This document shows, in pieces, positions 45,248-53,696 of a DNA stretch of 64,000 bases. Below the pieces are notes generated by a model that did not search any database, had not been told where the DNA came from, and was given only the letters and a program-made list of their open reading frames with translations. The translations under genes and the position numbers were made by a program. The DNA is from Saccharothrix syringae. Lineage in GTDB: Bacteria > Actinomycetota > Actinomycetes > Mycobacteriales > Pseudonocardiaceae. The stretch is from the NCBI RefSeq assembly GCF_009498035.1, contig NZ_CP034550.1:2604001-2668000 (forward strand), read 5' to 3'. Within the stretch, counting starts at the first letter, position 1; the number at the start of each line of letters is the position of its first letter.

Positions 45248-45774
45248 CGGGTCCTCAGCGACAGCGCCAGCCACACCAGGGAACCGCCGACCACGACGTG
45301 CAGCCCGCTGGTCAGCACGGTGTCCGGCAGGCGGGCGGCGAGCGTGAACACCGGCAGCGCCACCGCGTAGGCCCAGGCCGGCACGGGCGGGTGGGCCTTC
45401 GCCCGCAGCATGGCGACGCCGAACAGCACGCAGCCGACCGCGAAGACCAGGGCGCTGACGAGCAGGACCACCCGGGTCGGTGCGGCGAGCACCGGGGCGC
45501 CCAGGTGGAAGACCACGATGTTCAGCGCGTACGCCGCCGCGCCGAACAGGCCGAGCCCGACGGTGTTGACCGCGTAGGCGACGTCGCCCAGCCGCGTGCG
45601 CGGCTGGGTCAGGTGCAGGGCGGTCAGCAGGGGCGCGGCGAGCGCCGGGGAGACGCCGATGACGAGGCTCGTCACGGCCGTCTCCCCGGTGACCGCCTCC
45701 ACCGCGCCGGGGATCGCGATCAGCAGTCCGGACAGGGCGCCGCACACGGCGCCGAAGCGCAGCAGGAAGTTCAT
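45199..45774 (-). CDS. Integral membrane protein, unknown function
   Basis: This is a 191-residue protein with five or six hydrophobic helices and little else (LLRFGAVCGALSGLLIAIPG, VVLLVSALVFAVGCVLFGVA). I do not recognise the family. Its last 49 bases overlap the end of the convergent GH2 gene. It stands alone, facing the same way as the next hydrolase gene. Confidence 0.65.
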   Translation of the reverse strand: MNFLLRFGAVCGALSGLLIAIPGAVEAVTGETAVTSLVIGVSPALAAPLLTALHLTQPRTRLGDVAYAVNTVGLGLFGAAAYALNIVVFHLGAPVLAAPTRVVLLVSALVFAVGCVLFGVAMLRAKAHPPVPAWAYAVALPVFTLAARLPDTVLTSGLHVVVGGSLVWLALSLRTRYGAQAATTAHVTSAS

Positions 45775-45855
45775 GCGGCGGACGCTATTGCCGGCCCCGG
45801 GGGTGCCGGGAGTGCCGACCGACCGGTCCGGGGGGTGCCGATCGGCACGTGCCGG

Positions 45856-46422
45856 TCAGGCCCGGCGCGCCAGCAGGGCCAGCGACCGCTCCACGACCAG
45901 CCCGGTGGCCGCGGCGTCGTAGACGTCCAGGCCGCTGTCGGTGAACAGGTGCGTCGACCCGCGGTAGGTGAACAGCTCCGCGTCCGGCGCCTGCTCCACC
46001 AGCGACCGCATCACGTCCAGGTCGCCCCAGTCGTCCTCGTCGTTGACGTGCGCCTGGATCGCCACGTCGGGCGGCCAGGAGTCGCCGTAGGTGTCGGCGG
46101 GCACGGCACCGTGGTAGAGCAGCACGGCCAGGGCGCCGGGGCGGGTCTGGGCGAGCCGCTGCGCGGGCATGGCGCCCAGCGAGAAACCCGCGTAGACGAC
46201 CCGCTCGGGCAGCTCGGACGCCGCGTCGACACCGCGTTGGACCACCGCGTCGAAACCGATCCCCTCGACGTGCGCCACGCCCTCTTCGAGGGTGGCGAAC
46301 GTCTTGCCGTCGAACAGGTCCGGGGTGGCGACCCAGTGGCCGGCGGCGCGCAGGCGGTCGGCGAAGGCCCGGACGCCCGGGGTGAGGCCCTGGACGTGGT
46401 GGAACAGGATGATGTCGGTCAT
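45856..46422 (-). CDS. Dienelactone hydrolase-family protein
   Basis: This is a 188-residue alpha/beta hydrolase of the DLH family. DIILFHHVQGLTPGVRAFAD starts the domain, AGFSLGAMPAQRL holds the nucleophile (Ser in place of the usual Cys), and the acid and His come from DEDDW and GSTHLFTD. The ATG at 46422 fits the domain start; a longer form from an upstream ATG adds only ten poorly conserved residues. It is divergent from the histidine kinase gene. Confidence 0.83.
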   Translation of the reverse strand: MTDIILFHHVQGLTPGVRAFADRLRAAGHWVATPDLFDGKTFATLEEGVAHVEGIGFDAVVQRGVDAASELPERVVYAGFSLGAMPAQRLAQTRPGALAVLLYHGAVPADTYGDSWPPDVAIQAHVNDEDDWGDLDVMRSLVEQAPDAELFTYRGSTHLFTDSGLDVYDAAATGLVVERSLALLARRA

Positions 46423-46525
46423 GGCGGGCAGTGTGCCGGCGGGGTGCGACACCCCGCGGCGTCGGGCGGATGCGGCCGAGGTGAACGCCGGCCCCGGCCG
46501 GCCGCCCGCCGCGTAACCTGCGCCT

Positions 46526-47512
46526 GTGCGTCGCGTGCCGTGGTTGTCGCCCCTGCTGTGCGGGGTGGTGTTGGTGGCCGGTGCCTACGCGGGGCTGGCC
46601 GGGCTCGGCGAGACCCGCTGGGTGCCGTTCGCCGCGGGGCTCGTCGGGCTGGTGCTGGTCGACCGGGTGCGGTGGGTGCCGTGGCTCGGGTTGGCGCTCC
46701 AGGCGGGGCTGGTGGTGCTGGTCGCGTTCTCCGACGGGTCGGGGATGGCGCGGGTGCTGTTCCTGCTGCTGCCGTTCGGCGCGTACTTCGCGTTCGGGCG
46801 CGCGGTGGCGGTCGGGGTGGGCGTGGGGTGCGCCGCGTTCATGGTCGTCGCCTTCCAGGTGACCGCGCCCGGCTGGACCCGGTCGGTCGAGCACGTGTCC
46901 GACCTGCTGATGTTCGGCATCGGGGTGGTCCTGTCGCTGGCCATGGCGGAGCTGTCGGCGGCGGCCGAGCGGAACCGGGTGGCGCGCGACGTGCACGACG
47001 GGGTCGGGCACCACCTGACGGCGGTCGCGGTGCTGCTGGAGAAGGCGGTGGCGTTCCGCGGGCACGACGCGGCGGTGGCGGACCGGGCGGTGGAGGACGC
47101 GCGCGAGTCGGCGCGGCGGGCGCTGGGGGACGTGCGGGCGTCGGTGCGGGCGCTCAGCGGGCCGTTCCGGTTGGGGGACGCGCTGCGGCAGCTCGTCGGG
47201 GGACTGGACGTGACCGTGGAGTGCTCCGGTGACGAGAGCCGGTACGCCGCGCCGACGCTGCTGGCCCTGTACCGGGCGGCGCAGGAGGGGGTGACCAACG
47301 CGTTGCGGCACGGCGGGGGCGCGCGGGTCGAGGTGACGGTCCACTGTGGAGCCAGCAGGGCCGAGCTGACCGTGGTCGACGACGGGCCCGGGTTCGGGCG
47401 GCGCGAGGGGTTCGGGTTGCGCGGGCTGCGGGAGCGCGTCGCCGAGGTGGGCGGGTCGGTCGACGTCGACGGCAGCGGCGGCACCAGGCTCACCGTGGTG
47501 GTGCCCCGGTGA
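46526..47512 (+). CDS. Sensor histidine kinase (NarL-partner, HisKA_3 type)
   Basis: This is a 328-residue kinase. Four to five membrane helices occupy about residues 5-145 with hardly any extracellular loop, so it probably senses the membrane or an intramembrane ligand. The dimerisation helix carries RVARDVHDGVGHHLTAV with the phospho-accepting His, and the HATPase domain has LYRAAQEGVTNALRHG and VDDGPGFG plus GLRGLRERV. The GTG at 46526 follows TAACCT (46514-46519) by the spacing of a leaderless start. It overlaps its response regulator gene as GTGA. Confidence 0.9.
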   Translation: MRRVPWLSPLLCGVVLVAGAYAGLAGLGETRWVPFAAGLVGLVLVDRVRWVPWLGLALQAGLVVLVAFSDGSGMARVLFLLLPFGAYFAFGRAVAVGVGVGCAAFMVVAFQVTAPGWTRSVEHVSDLLMFGIGVVLSLAMAELSAAAERNRVARDVHDGVGHHLTAVAVLLEKAVAFRGHDAAVADRAVEDARESARRALGDVRASVRALSGPFRLGDALRQLVGGLDVTVECSGDESRYAAPTLLALYRAAQEGVTNALRHGGGARVEVTVHCGASRAELTVVDDGPGFGRREGFGLRGLRERVAEVGGSVDVDGSGGTRLTVVVPR

Positions 47513-48141
47513 GCGACGTGCGCGTGGTCGTGGTCGACGACCAGCGGCTGGTCCGCGAGAGCGTCGCCGCGCTGCTGGACCTCCAGCCGGGCATCGCCGT
47601 GGTCGGCACGGCCGGGGACGGGCGGGAGGCGGTCGAGGTGACCACCGCCGCGGACCCGGACGTGGTGCTGATGGATGTGCGCATGCCGGACCTCGACGGG
47701 ATCGACGCGCTGAACGCGCTGCGCGCCCGCGGCTGCCGCGCCCGGGTCGTGGTGCTGACGACGTTCGACGACGAGGAGTACGTGGTGCGCGCCCTCAAGG
47801 CCGGCGCGAGCGGCTACCTGCTCAAGGACCGGCCGGCCGCCGAGCTGGCGGCGGCGGTCCGGCTGGCGCACTCGGGCGTGGTCCAGTTCGACCCGGCCGC
47901 GGCGGCGCGGCTGGCGGACGCGCTGGTGCCCGGCAGGCCCCGGGAGGAGCACGACCTGACCGGGCGCGAGGTGGACGTGCTGCGCCTGGTCGCCACCGGG
48001 GCCACCAACCGGGAGATCGCCCGCCGGCTGCACCTGAGCGAGGGCACGGTGAAGAACCACGTGTCCCGCATCCTCACCCGGCTCGGCCTGCGCGACCGCA
48101 CGCAGGCCGCCGTGTACGCCCGCGACCACGGCATCGGCTGA
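47509..48141 (+). CDS. Response regulator, NarL/FixJ type
   Basis: This is a 210-residue regulator. The receiver has VVVVDDQRLVRES, phosphorylation Asp in DVVLMDVRMPDLDG, and TTFDDEEYVVRAL and GYLLKD. The C-terminal LuxR-type HTH has LTGREVDVLRLVATGATNREIA and LSEGTVKNHVSRIL. It is the partner of the kinase encoded just before it. Targets are not evident; the subtilisin-like gene is convergent 45 bases away. Short tandem copies of TGAACGT follow the stop. Confidence 0.93.
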   Translation: MSDVRVVVVDDQRLVRESVAALLDLQPGIAVVGTAGDGREAVEVTTAADPDVVLMDVRMPDLDGIDALNALRARGCRARVVVLTTFDDEEYVVRALKAGASGYLLKDRPAAELAAAVRLAHSGVVQFDPAAAARLADALVPGRPREEHDLTGREVDVLRLVATGATNREIARRLHLSEGTVKNHVSRILTRLGLRDRTQAAVYARDHGIG

Positions 48142-48186
48142 GCGCTGAACGTTGAACGTTGAAGCCGTGGTCGCGGGCCGGTCGGG

Positions 48187-49359
48187 CTACGCCGGGATCA
48201 TGCCCATGTAGAGCAGCAGGTTCGGCGAGCCGGCACCGGGGTTGACCACCACGCCGGGCGTGGCGTTGGCGGTCAGCGCCGCCGCCACCTGCACCGCCGA
48301 GTCACCGGGGAAGCGCTGCCGCCACAGCGCCGCCACGCCCGCCGCGTGCGCGGAGGCCGCCGAGCCGCTGATGGTCGAGTACGCCGTGTCCGACGTGCCC
48401 CACGCCGACGTGATGTTCACGCCCGGCGCCCACACGTCGATGCAGCCGCCGTAGTTGGAGAAGCCCGCCTTGTTGTCGTTGGCGTCCGTGGCGCCCACGG
48501 TGGTGGCGAGCGGCGTGCTGCCGGGGGAGTAGTTGCACGCGTCGGCGTTGGAGCTGCCCGACACCACCGAGTAGTGCACGTTCGCGTTGATCGACGCGGT
48601 GATGGCGTCGTTGAACGCCTGGTGCCGCGGCCCGCCCAGGGTCATCAGGGCCACCGCCGGCCGCCCGCTCGCCGCCGCGTCCCGGGTGATCCAGTCGATG
48701 CCCTGGATGACCTGGGCGTAGGTGCCGGAGCCCTGGCAGTTGAGCACCCGCACGGACACCAGCGCCACGTCCTTGGCCACGCCGGTGGTCCGGCCGCCGA
48801 TGATGCCCGCCATGTGCGTGCCGTGCCCGTTGCAGTCGTTGCCGGGCGGGGTGACGCCGCCGACGTTGTCCAGGCCGGGCACGGCCGCGCCGTCGAACTC
48901 CTGGTGGGTGTAGCGGATGCCGGTGCCGACCACGTACGCCCGCACGCCCGGCGCGGTGTTGGGGTGGTGGTACTTGGCGTCCAGCGGCAGGGTGCGCTGG
49001 TCGATCCGGTCCAGCCCCCAGGACGGCGGGTTGGGCTGCACGTCGAGCGCGGCGGCCTCCAGGCCCACCTTGAGGTCCTGCGCCACGTAGGCCACGCGCG
49101 GGTCGGCGGCCAGGCGGCGGGCGGTGGCGGCGTCGGCGTGGACGGCGAAGCCCGGCAGGGCCGAGCCGTAGGTGCGGGTGATGCCCGGCACGGCGGTGCG
49201 CGCGGACGCCAGGTCGGCGTGCCGCTTGAGCACCACGATGTAGCTGTCCGCCACGGCGTCGGGGTGCCCGCTGTAGAGCACGGGCGCGGCCGCCTGGGCG
49301 GGTGGTGCGGCGAGCCCGGCTAAGAGCGCGGTCGCCGCGACCAGGGTCGGGAATCTCAT
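48187..49359 (-). CDS. Secreted subtilisin (S8) homologue lacking catalytic residues
   Basis: This is a 390-residue exported protein with signal peptide (ends PPAQAAAP), an I9 propeptide domain (YIVVLKRHADLASA to VAYVAQD) and an S8 domain of the proteinase K type. The catalytic Asp motif VIDTG reads VVGTG, with Gly145 in place of Asp. The His is present (His179 in NGHGTHMAG). The oxyanion Asn motif AAGN reads SGSS. The Ser motif GTSMASPH reads GSAASAH, one residue shorter; Ser333 may remain. It is therefore unlikely to be a normal protease, although the frame is intact and the fold residues are conserved. It may be a binding protein or inhibitor-type pseudoprotease. Confidence 0.85.
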   Translation of the reverse strand: MRFPTLVAATALLAGLAAPPAQAAAPVLYSGHPDAVADSYIVVLKRHADLASARTAVPGITRTYGSALPGFAVHADAATARRLAADPRVAYVAQDLKVGLEAAALDVQPNPPSWGLDRIDQRTLPLDAKYHHPNTAPGVRAYVVGTGIRYTHQEFDGAAVPGLDNVGGVTPPGNDCNGHGTHMAGIIGGRTTGVAKDVALVSVRVLNCQGSGTYAQVIQGIDWITRDAAASGRPAVALMTLGGPRHQAFNDAITASINANVHYSVVSGSSNADACNYSPGSTPLATTVGATDANDNKAGFSNYGGCIDVWAPGVNITSAWGTSDTAYSTISGSAASAHAAGVAALWRQRFPGDSAVQVAAALTANATPGVVVNPGAGSPNLLLYMGMIPA

Positions 49360-49572
49360 GGCTCCTCCAACAAGGCAGGGGGTCGTCAGGGGAACTCGCC
49401 TCTGCACCACAGCACGTCTCGGCGTCACGCAACAGGGGAAGATCACCCCACTGTGGCAGTTGGACGCCCACTTTAGGCTGAATGGGTGAACACATTCGGT
49501 GGCCGCTAACACTCGTTCGGAGGAGGTCGACAGCAAGGCCAGCGATACGCGCACACCAGGGGGACCGCGCTC

Positions 49573-51390
49573 ATGGCCAGGAAGAAGAACGAGACACCCA
49601 AGTCGCTCCGGCAGTTCGTGCGCACGAAGGGCGCCGGCTACCTGCGTGACCCGAACGTGTCATCCATCGGGATCGGGTACAAGGTGTCCGGCGGTCGGAC
49701 GACCGCCGAGGTGGCCATCCAGTTCACGGTCCGGCAGAAGGCCGAGCCGGAGGACCTGGGCGCCCTGGGCACCGCGCTGCTGCCGGACGTGATCGAGGTG
49801 GACGGCGTGCCCGTGCCCACCGACGTGCTCCAGCGCGACTACCGGGCCGAGTTCCGGGTGCTGGCCGAAGCGGAGGTCGACCCGCGCAAGACGCGCGTGG
49901 ACCCGGTGGTGCCCGGTGTGAGCGTGGGGCACGTGCGGGTGTCCGCGGGCACGGTCGGCTGCATCGTCTACGACCGCGAGGACGGCACGCCGTACGTGCT
50001 GAGCAACTGGCACGTCCTGCACGGGCCGCACGGCGCGCTCGGCGAGGACGTGGTGCAGCCCGGCGTGCACGACGACAACCGCACCGACCGCAACCGCCTC
50101 GGCCGGCTCGTCCGGTCGCACCTGGGCGCGGCGGGCGACTGCGCGATCGCCACCATCGAGGACCGCGCCTTCGCCGCGGAGGTGCACGGGCTGGGCGTGG
50201 GCGTGGAGAAGATCGGCGAGCCGGACCTGGGCGACAAGGTGGTCAAGAGCGGCCGGACCACCGGCGTGACGCACGGCGTGGTCCGGCGCGTCGACGTGCT
50301 GGCCAAGATCGACTACGGGGCGGGGATCGGCCACCGGGAGATCGGGTGCTTCGAGATCGGCCCCGACCGCGCCAAGCCCGCGCCCGACGGCGAGATCAGC
50401 ACGGGCGGCGACTCCGGCGCGGCGTGGCTGTTCAAGTCCGCCAACGGCAGGCCGGGCCGGACCCTGGCCGGCCTGCACTTCGCCGGCGAGGCGGCGAGCA
50501 GCCCGGACGAGCACGCGCTCGCGTGCCTGCCCGGCTCGGTGTTCGAGAAGCTGGGCATCGCGGTCAAGCCGCCGCGGAAGCCCGCGGTCGCCGAGCGCGG
50601 CTTCGACCCGGACTTCCTCGGCACGCCCGCGGGCCTGCCCGTGCTCGGCGACGCGACCCGCGCGGACGCCGTCGTGCTCGACGGCTCGCCCGTGATCGAC
50701 TACACCCACTTCTCGCTCGCGCAGTCGAGGACGCGGCGCTTCGCGTTCTGGGTGGCCTGGAACATCGACGGCGGCGGCCTGAAGAAGATCAACCGCACCG
50801 GCATCCCGTTCGTGCTCGACCCGCGCGTGCCCGCCGAGCACCAGGTCGGTGACGAGCTGTACCGGGACAACCGGCTCGACCGGGGCCACCTGGCGCGCCG
50901 CGCCGACCTGCTGTGGGGGCCGGACGCGGAGCAGGCCAACGTCGACTCGTTCTACTTCACCAACATCACGCCGCAGATGGACGACTTCAACCAGAGCGCG
51001 CGGCGGGGGCTGTGGGGGCGCCTGGAGGACGCGGTGATGGCCGACGCGCAGGTGGACCGCCTGCGCGTCAGCGTCTACGGCGGGCCGGTGTTCCGCGAGG
51101 ACGACCGGGTCTTCCGCGGCGTGGCCCTGCCGCGCGAGTACTGGAAGGTGGTCGTGTTCGTGTCGGGTGGGGTGCTGACCGCGCGGGCGTTCCTGCTGAG
51201 CCAGAACCTGAACGCGCTGGAGTCGTTGGAGCTGGACGAGTTCCGGGTGTTCCAGGTGAAGGTGGGCGAGGTGGAGGAGCGCTGCGGGTTCGCCTTCCCG
51301 GAGGAGGTGCGGGCGGCGGACACGCTCGTGCTGCCGTCCGCTGTGGACGAACGCGCGCCGCTGGGGGCGTTGAGCGACATCGGGTGGTGA
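49573..51390 (+). CDS. Trypsin-like protease fused to a DNA/RNA non-specific endonuclease
   Basis: This 605-residue protein has no signal peptide. An N-terminal segment of about 100 residues with SSIGIGYKVSGGRTTAE resembles the region preceding trypsin-like domains of this group. A chymotrypsin-fold protease follows with His147 (LSNWHVLHG), Asp189 (GDCAIA) and Ser281 (GGDSGAAW). The C-terminal domain (about 345-605) is a NUC1-type endonuclease with LDRGHLARRADL (His439) and FYFTNITPQMDDFNQ, the usual metal-binding Asn and partner residues. Both active sites look complete. The protease may clip or sense a partner and free the nuclease; this is inference. The ATG follows AGGGGGA. Its regulation is not visible. 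Confidence 0.88.
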   Translation: MARKKNETPKSLRQFVRTKGAGYLRDPNVSSIGIGYKVSGGRTTAEVAIQFTVRQKAEPEDLGALGTALLPDVIEVDGVPVPTDVLQRDYRAEFRVLAEAEVDPRKTRVDPVVPGVSVGHVRVSAGTVGCIVYDREDGTPYVLSNWHVLHGPHGALGEDVVQPGVHDDNRTDRNRLGRLVRSHLGAAGDCAIATIEDRAFAAEVHGLGVGVEKIGEPDLGDKVVKSGRTTGVTHGVVRRVDVLAKIDYGAGIGHREIGCFEIGPDRAKPAPDGEISTGGDSGAAWLFKSANGRPGRTLAGLHFAGEAASSPDEHALACLPGSVFEKLGIAVKPPRKPAVAERGFDPDFLGTPAGLPVLGDATRADAVVLDGSPVIDYTHFSLAQSRTRRFAFWVAWNIDGGGLKKINRTGIPFVLDPRVPAEHQVGDELYRDNRLDRGHLARRADLLWGPDAEQANVDSFYFTNITPQMDDFNQSARRGLWGRLEDAVMADAQVDRLRVSVYGGPVFREDDRVFRGVALPREYWKVVVFVSGGVLTARAFLLSQNLNALESLELDEFRVFQVKVGEVEERCGFAFPEEVRAADTLVLPSAVDERAPLGALSDIGW

Positions 51391-51600
51391 CCGGGTCGCC
51401 GGGCGGCGCGCACCGCCCGGCGACCGGCCGGTCAGACCCGCCCGAGCGCCCGACCCGCCCGACTGCCCGCGCCCGCGCCAGCCCCGCCTGAGCAGCCCGA
51501 CCCGCCAGACTGCTCGCGCCAGCCCTGCCCGCACCTGCCTCGCCCGCACCTGCCCCGCCTACGCCGCTTGCCCCGCCCGCGCCTACCCCGCCCGCGCCGG
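51391..51600. repeat. C-rich low-complexity repeat between convergent genes
   Basis: The 210-base gap is made of loosely repeated pieces such as GCCCGCACCTGCC (two tandem copies, 15-base period, about 51528-51557) and CCCGCGCCTACCC/CCCGCCCGCGCC. It lies between the ends of two converging genes. It looks like a slippage product or a transcription-buffer segment. No hairpin terminator was obvious. Confidence 0.55.
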
Positions 51601-52314
51601 TCACACCAGCCGGTGCCCGCCGTCCACGTGGATCACCTCCCCGGTGAGGAACCCGTTGCGCAGCACGGCGTCGAACGCCCCGGCGACGTCCTCCGCCCGC
51701 CCGACCCGCCCCACCGGCAGCCGCCCCGCCATCGCGGCCAGCCGTTCGTGCTTGGCCTCGCCCGCCAGCACGTCCCAGACCGGCGTGTCGACCCAGCCGG
51801 GGGAGACGACGTTGACCCGCACCGGCGCCAGCTCCAGCGCCAGCGCGCGGGCCAGGGACTCCAGCGCGCCGTTGGCCGAGGCGATCACCGACGCGCCCGG
51901 ACCGGGCCGGTAGGCGGCGACGCCCGACGTGAACGTGATCGACCCGCCGGGGTTGGGGCGCACGTGCTTGGCCACCAGCCACGGCCCCAGCAGCTTGGTG
52001 TCCACCACGGCCCGCGCCCGCTCCAGGTCGAACTCGCCCAGCGGGGCGTAGGCGCCGGTGGCGTCGGCGGCGGTGACCACGACGTGGTCCAGCGGGCCGG
52101 TGTCGGCGAGGTCGCGGACCTGCTCCTCGCGGGTGATGTCGAGCTGCCGGGTGCGCAGCAGGCCGGGTGCGCCGAGCACCGCGGCCGCTCGGGCGAGCCG
52201 GTCGGCGGACCGGCCCGCGATGGTGACGCGGTCGCCGCGGTCGAGCAGGAGCCGGGCCAGCGCCAGGCCCATGCCGGAGCCGCCGCCGATGACGAGGACG
52301 TGCTGGGTTGTCAT
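51601..52314 (-). CDS. Short-chain dehydrogenase/reductase family protein without Tyr-Lys pair
   Basis: This is a 237-residue Rossmann-fold protein. The cofactor loop is VLVIGGGSGMGLALA with NADP-type AGRS after strand 2. The region where the catalytic Tyr-x3-Lys should lie reads ASVIASANGALESL, so both are replaced, as in a known atypical SDR subgroup. NVVSPGWVDTPVW and FLTGEVIHVDGGHRLV complete the family marks. Its reaction is unclear. It is divergent from the XRE regulator gene, which may control it. Confidence 0.83.
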   Translation of the reverse strand: MTTQHVLVIGGGSGMGLALARLLLDRGDRVTIAGRSADRLARAAAVLGAPGLLRTRQLDITREEQVRDLADTGPLDHVVVTAADATGAYAPLGEFDLERARAVVDTKLLGPWLVAKHVRPNPGGSITFTSGVAAYRPGPGASVIASANGALESLARALALELAPVRVNVVSPGWVDTPVWDVLAGEAKHERLAAMAGRLPVGRVGRAEDVAGAFDAVLRNGFLTGEVIHVDGGHRLV

Positions 52315-52416
52315 GCGACCACCGTCGCCGGTCGCGCCCCGGCCGCGGAAGGCCGTGCCGGTCCTGGTCCCCGCAGGGCCACCCGGCGCGGCCGGGGCGA
52401 GTGGCAGACTCTGCTC

Positions 52417-53232
52417 GTGAGCAGCGCACTGGGGGAGTTCCTGCGCCACCGCCGCGGCCGCGTGCGGCCCACCGACGTGGGCCTGCCGGCGGGACCGGGG
52501 CGGCGGCGGACGTCCGGGCTGCGCCGCGAGGAACTGGCCGCCCTGGCGGGCGTGAGCGTGGACTACTACACGCGGCTGGAGCAGGGCCGCGACACCAACC
52601 CCGGTGACGCGGTCCTGGACGCCCTGGCCACCGCGCTGCGCCTGGACGACGACGAGCGCGCCCACCTGCACGGCCTGGTCCGCCGCCCCCGCACCGCCCC
52701 CGCGCCCGACCGCGCCCGCCCCGGCCTGCGGTCGCTGCTGGCGGCGGTCCGGCCCCTGCCGGGGTACGTGCTGGACGCGGTCAGCAACGTGCTCGCGCTC
52801 AACCCCGAGGGCGCGTGGCTGCTGCCGGGCCTCGACGAGGCGCCGCCGGAGCGCCAGAACCTCGTCCGCTACGTCTTCACCCACCCGGCCGCGCGGCAGG
52901 TGTTCGCGGCGTGGGAGGGCATGGCGCGCGACTGCGTGGCCCACCTGCGCACCGTCCCGGACGACGCGCCGGGGCGGCGGGAGCTGGTGGACGGGCTGCG
53001 CGCGGCCGACGCGGACTTCGCCGCGCTGTGGGCGGACTACGAGGTGCGGGTCAAGAGCGGCGCCCCGCGCCCGTTCCGGCACCCGCGCGTGGGGCGGCTG
53101 ACCCTGACCTCCGAGGTGCTCAACGCCGTCGACGGCCAGCGCCTGGTGGTGTTCCGGGCCGAACCGGGCACCCCCGACCACGACGCCCTGCGCCTGCTGG
53201 CACCCGCGTACGCCCGCGGCACCGCTCCGTAG
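52417..53232 (+). CDS. XRE-family regulator with MmyB-like ligand domain
   Basis: This is a 271-residue regulator with N-terminal helix-turn-helix (RTSGLRREELAALAGVSVDYYTRLEQGR) and an MmyB-like C-terminal domain (LPGYVLDAVSNVLALN, WADYEVRVKSG, HPRVGRLTLTSEVLN). Such proteins commonly control a divergent oxidoreductase gene, here the SDR. GTG at 52417 is 7 bases after CAGACT (52405-52410), fitting a leaderless start; there is no ribosome site. Confidence 0.9.
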   Translation: MSSALGEFLRHRRGRVRPTDVGLPAGPGRRRTSGLRREELAALAGVSVDYYTRLEQGRDTNPGDAVLDALATALRLDDDERAHLHGLVRRPRTAPAPDRARPGLRSLLAAVRPLPGYVLDAVSNVLALNPEGAWLLPGLDEAPPERQNLVRYVFTHPAARQVFAAWEGMARDCVAHLRTVPDDAPGRRELVDGLRAADADFAALWADYEVRVKSGAPRPFRHPRVGRLTLTSEVLNAVDGQRLVVFRAEPGTPDHDALRLLAPAYARGTAP

Positions 53233-53696
53233 CCCGCTCACCTCAGTATGATCATCTCCGTCGAGGGGAGCCGGGACGAGGTCGTCGGTGACGCGCATCA
53301 GGTGCTCCTCGGGGGTTTGATCGTCACCGCAACCCTCCGGCGGGAACGGGCCCGGAACAACGTCGACCCGTGGCACGACCGTGAAGCCACGGCTGACGGT
53401 GCGGTGGAGCGGCGGGTCGGCGTCACCGAGGGAGTCGTCGGTGCGGGTGCCCGGTGGTCGTCCTCCCATCCCACCGCCGGGCTCCCGCACCTCCTGGGGA
53501 ACCGCTCCCCCCGAGTCGGCTCCCACTCCCATTGCTACGCCACCGGGGTTTGTTCAGCCTCGGGCGATGGACGCTGAACAGCCCGGACTGAACAATCGCC
53601 CGGCAGGGAGGGGCGGTGGCGATGGCTCGGAACGAGAGTCCGCCCCGGGCGACGTGGTGTGGCGTTCCTCCCCGACCTGCCGGACGACCCGCCCTG
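53233..53696. other. 464-base gap without a convincing gene; holds an inverted repeat
   Basis: No open frame here has recognisable motifs; one of about 110 codons from 53248 looks random. TTGTTCAG (53550-53557) and CTGAACAA (53588-53595) are perfect inverted copies 30 bases apart, with an extra half-site CTGAACA at 53574-53580 and GGGCGAT/ATCGCCC arms around them. This could be an operator region or the remains of a lost gene. Confidence 0.45.

Noticed and set aside
41338..47232. A very long open frame on the plus strand covering several genes
   Set aside because: It runs antisense to galK and its LacI gene and out of frame with the GH2 gene; the product is Arg/Gly/Ala-rich low-complexity sequence. 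Long open shadow frames are expected at this GC content.
51601..52314. SDR lacking Tyr-Lys as a disabled enzyme or novelty
   Set aside because: An SDR subgroup with exactly this replacement is common in actinomycetes, so it was kept as an ordinary gene.
53248..53577. Small open frame after the XRE gene
   Set aside because: It has no motif or ribosome site, irregular codon use, and crosses the inverted repeat at 53550-53595.
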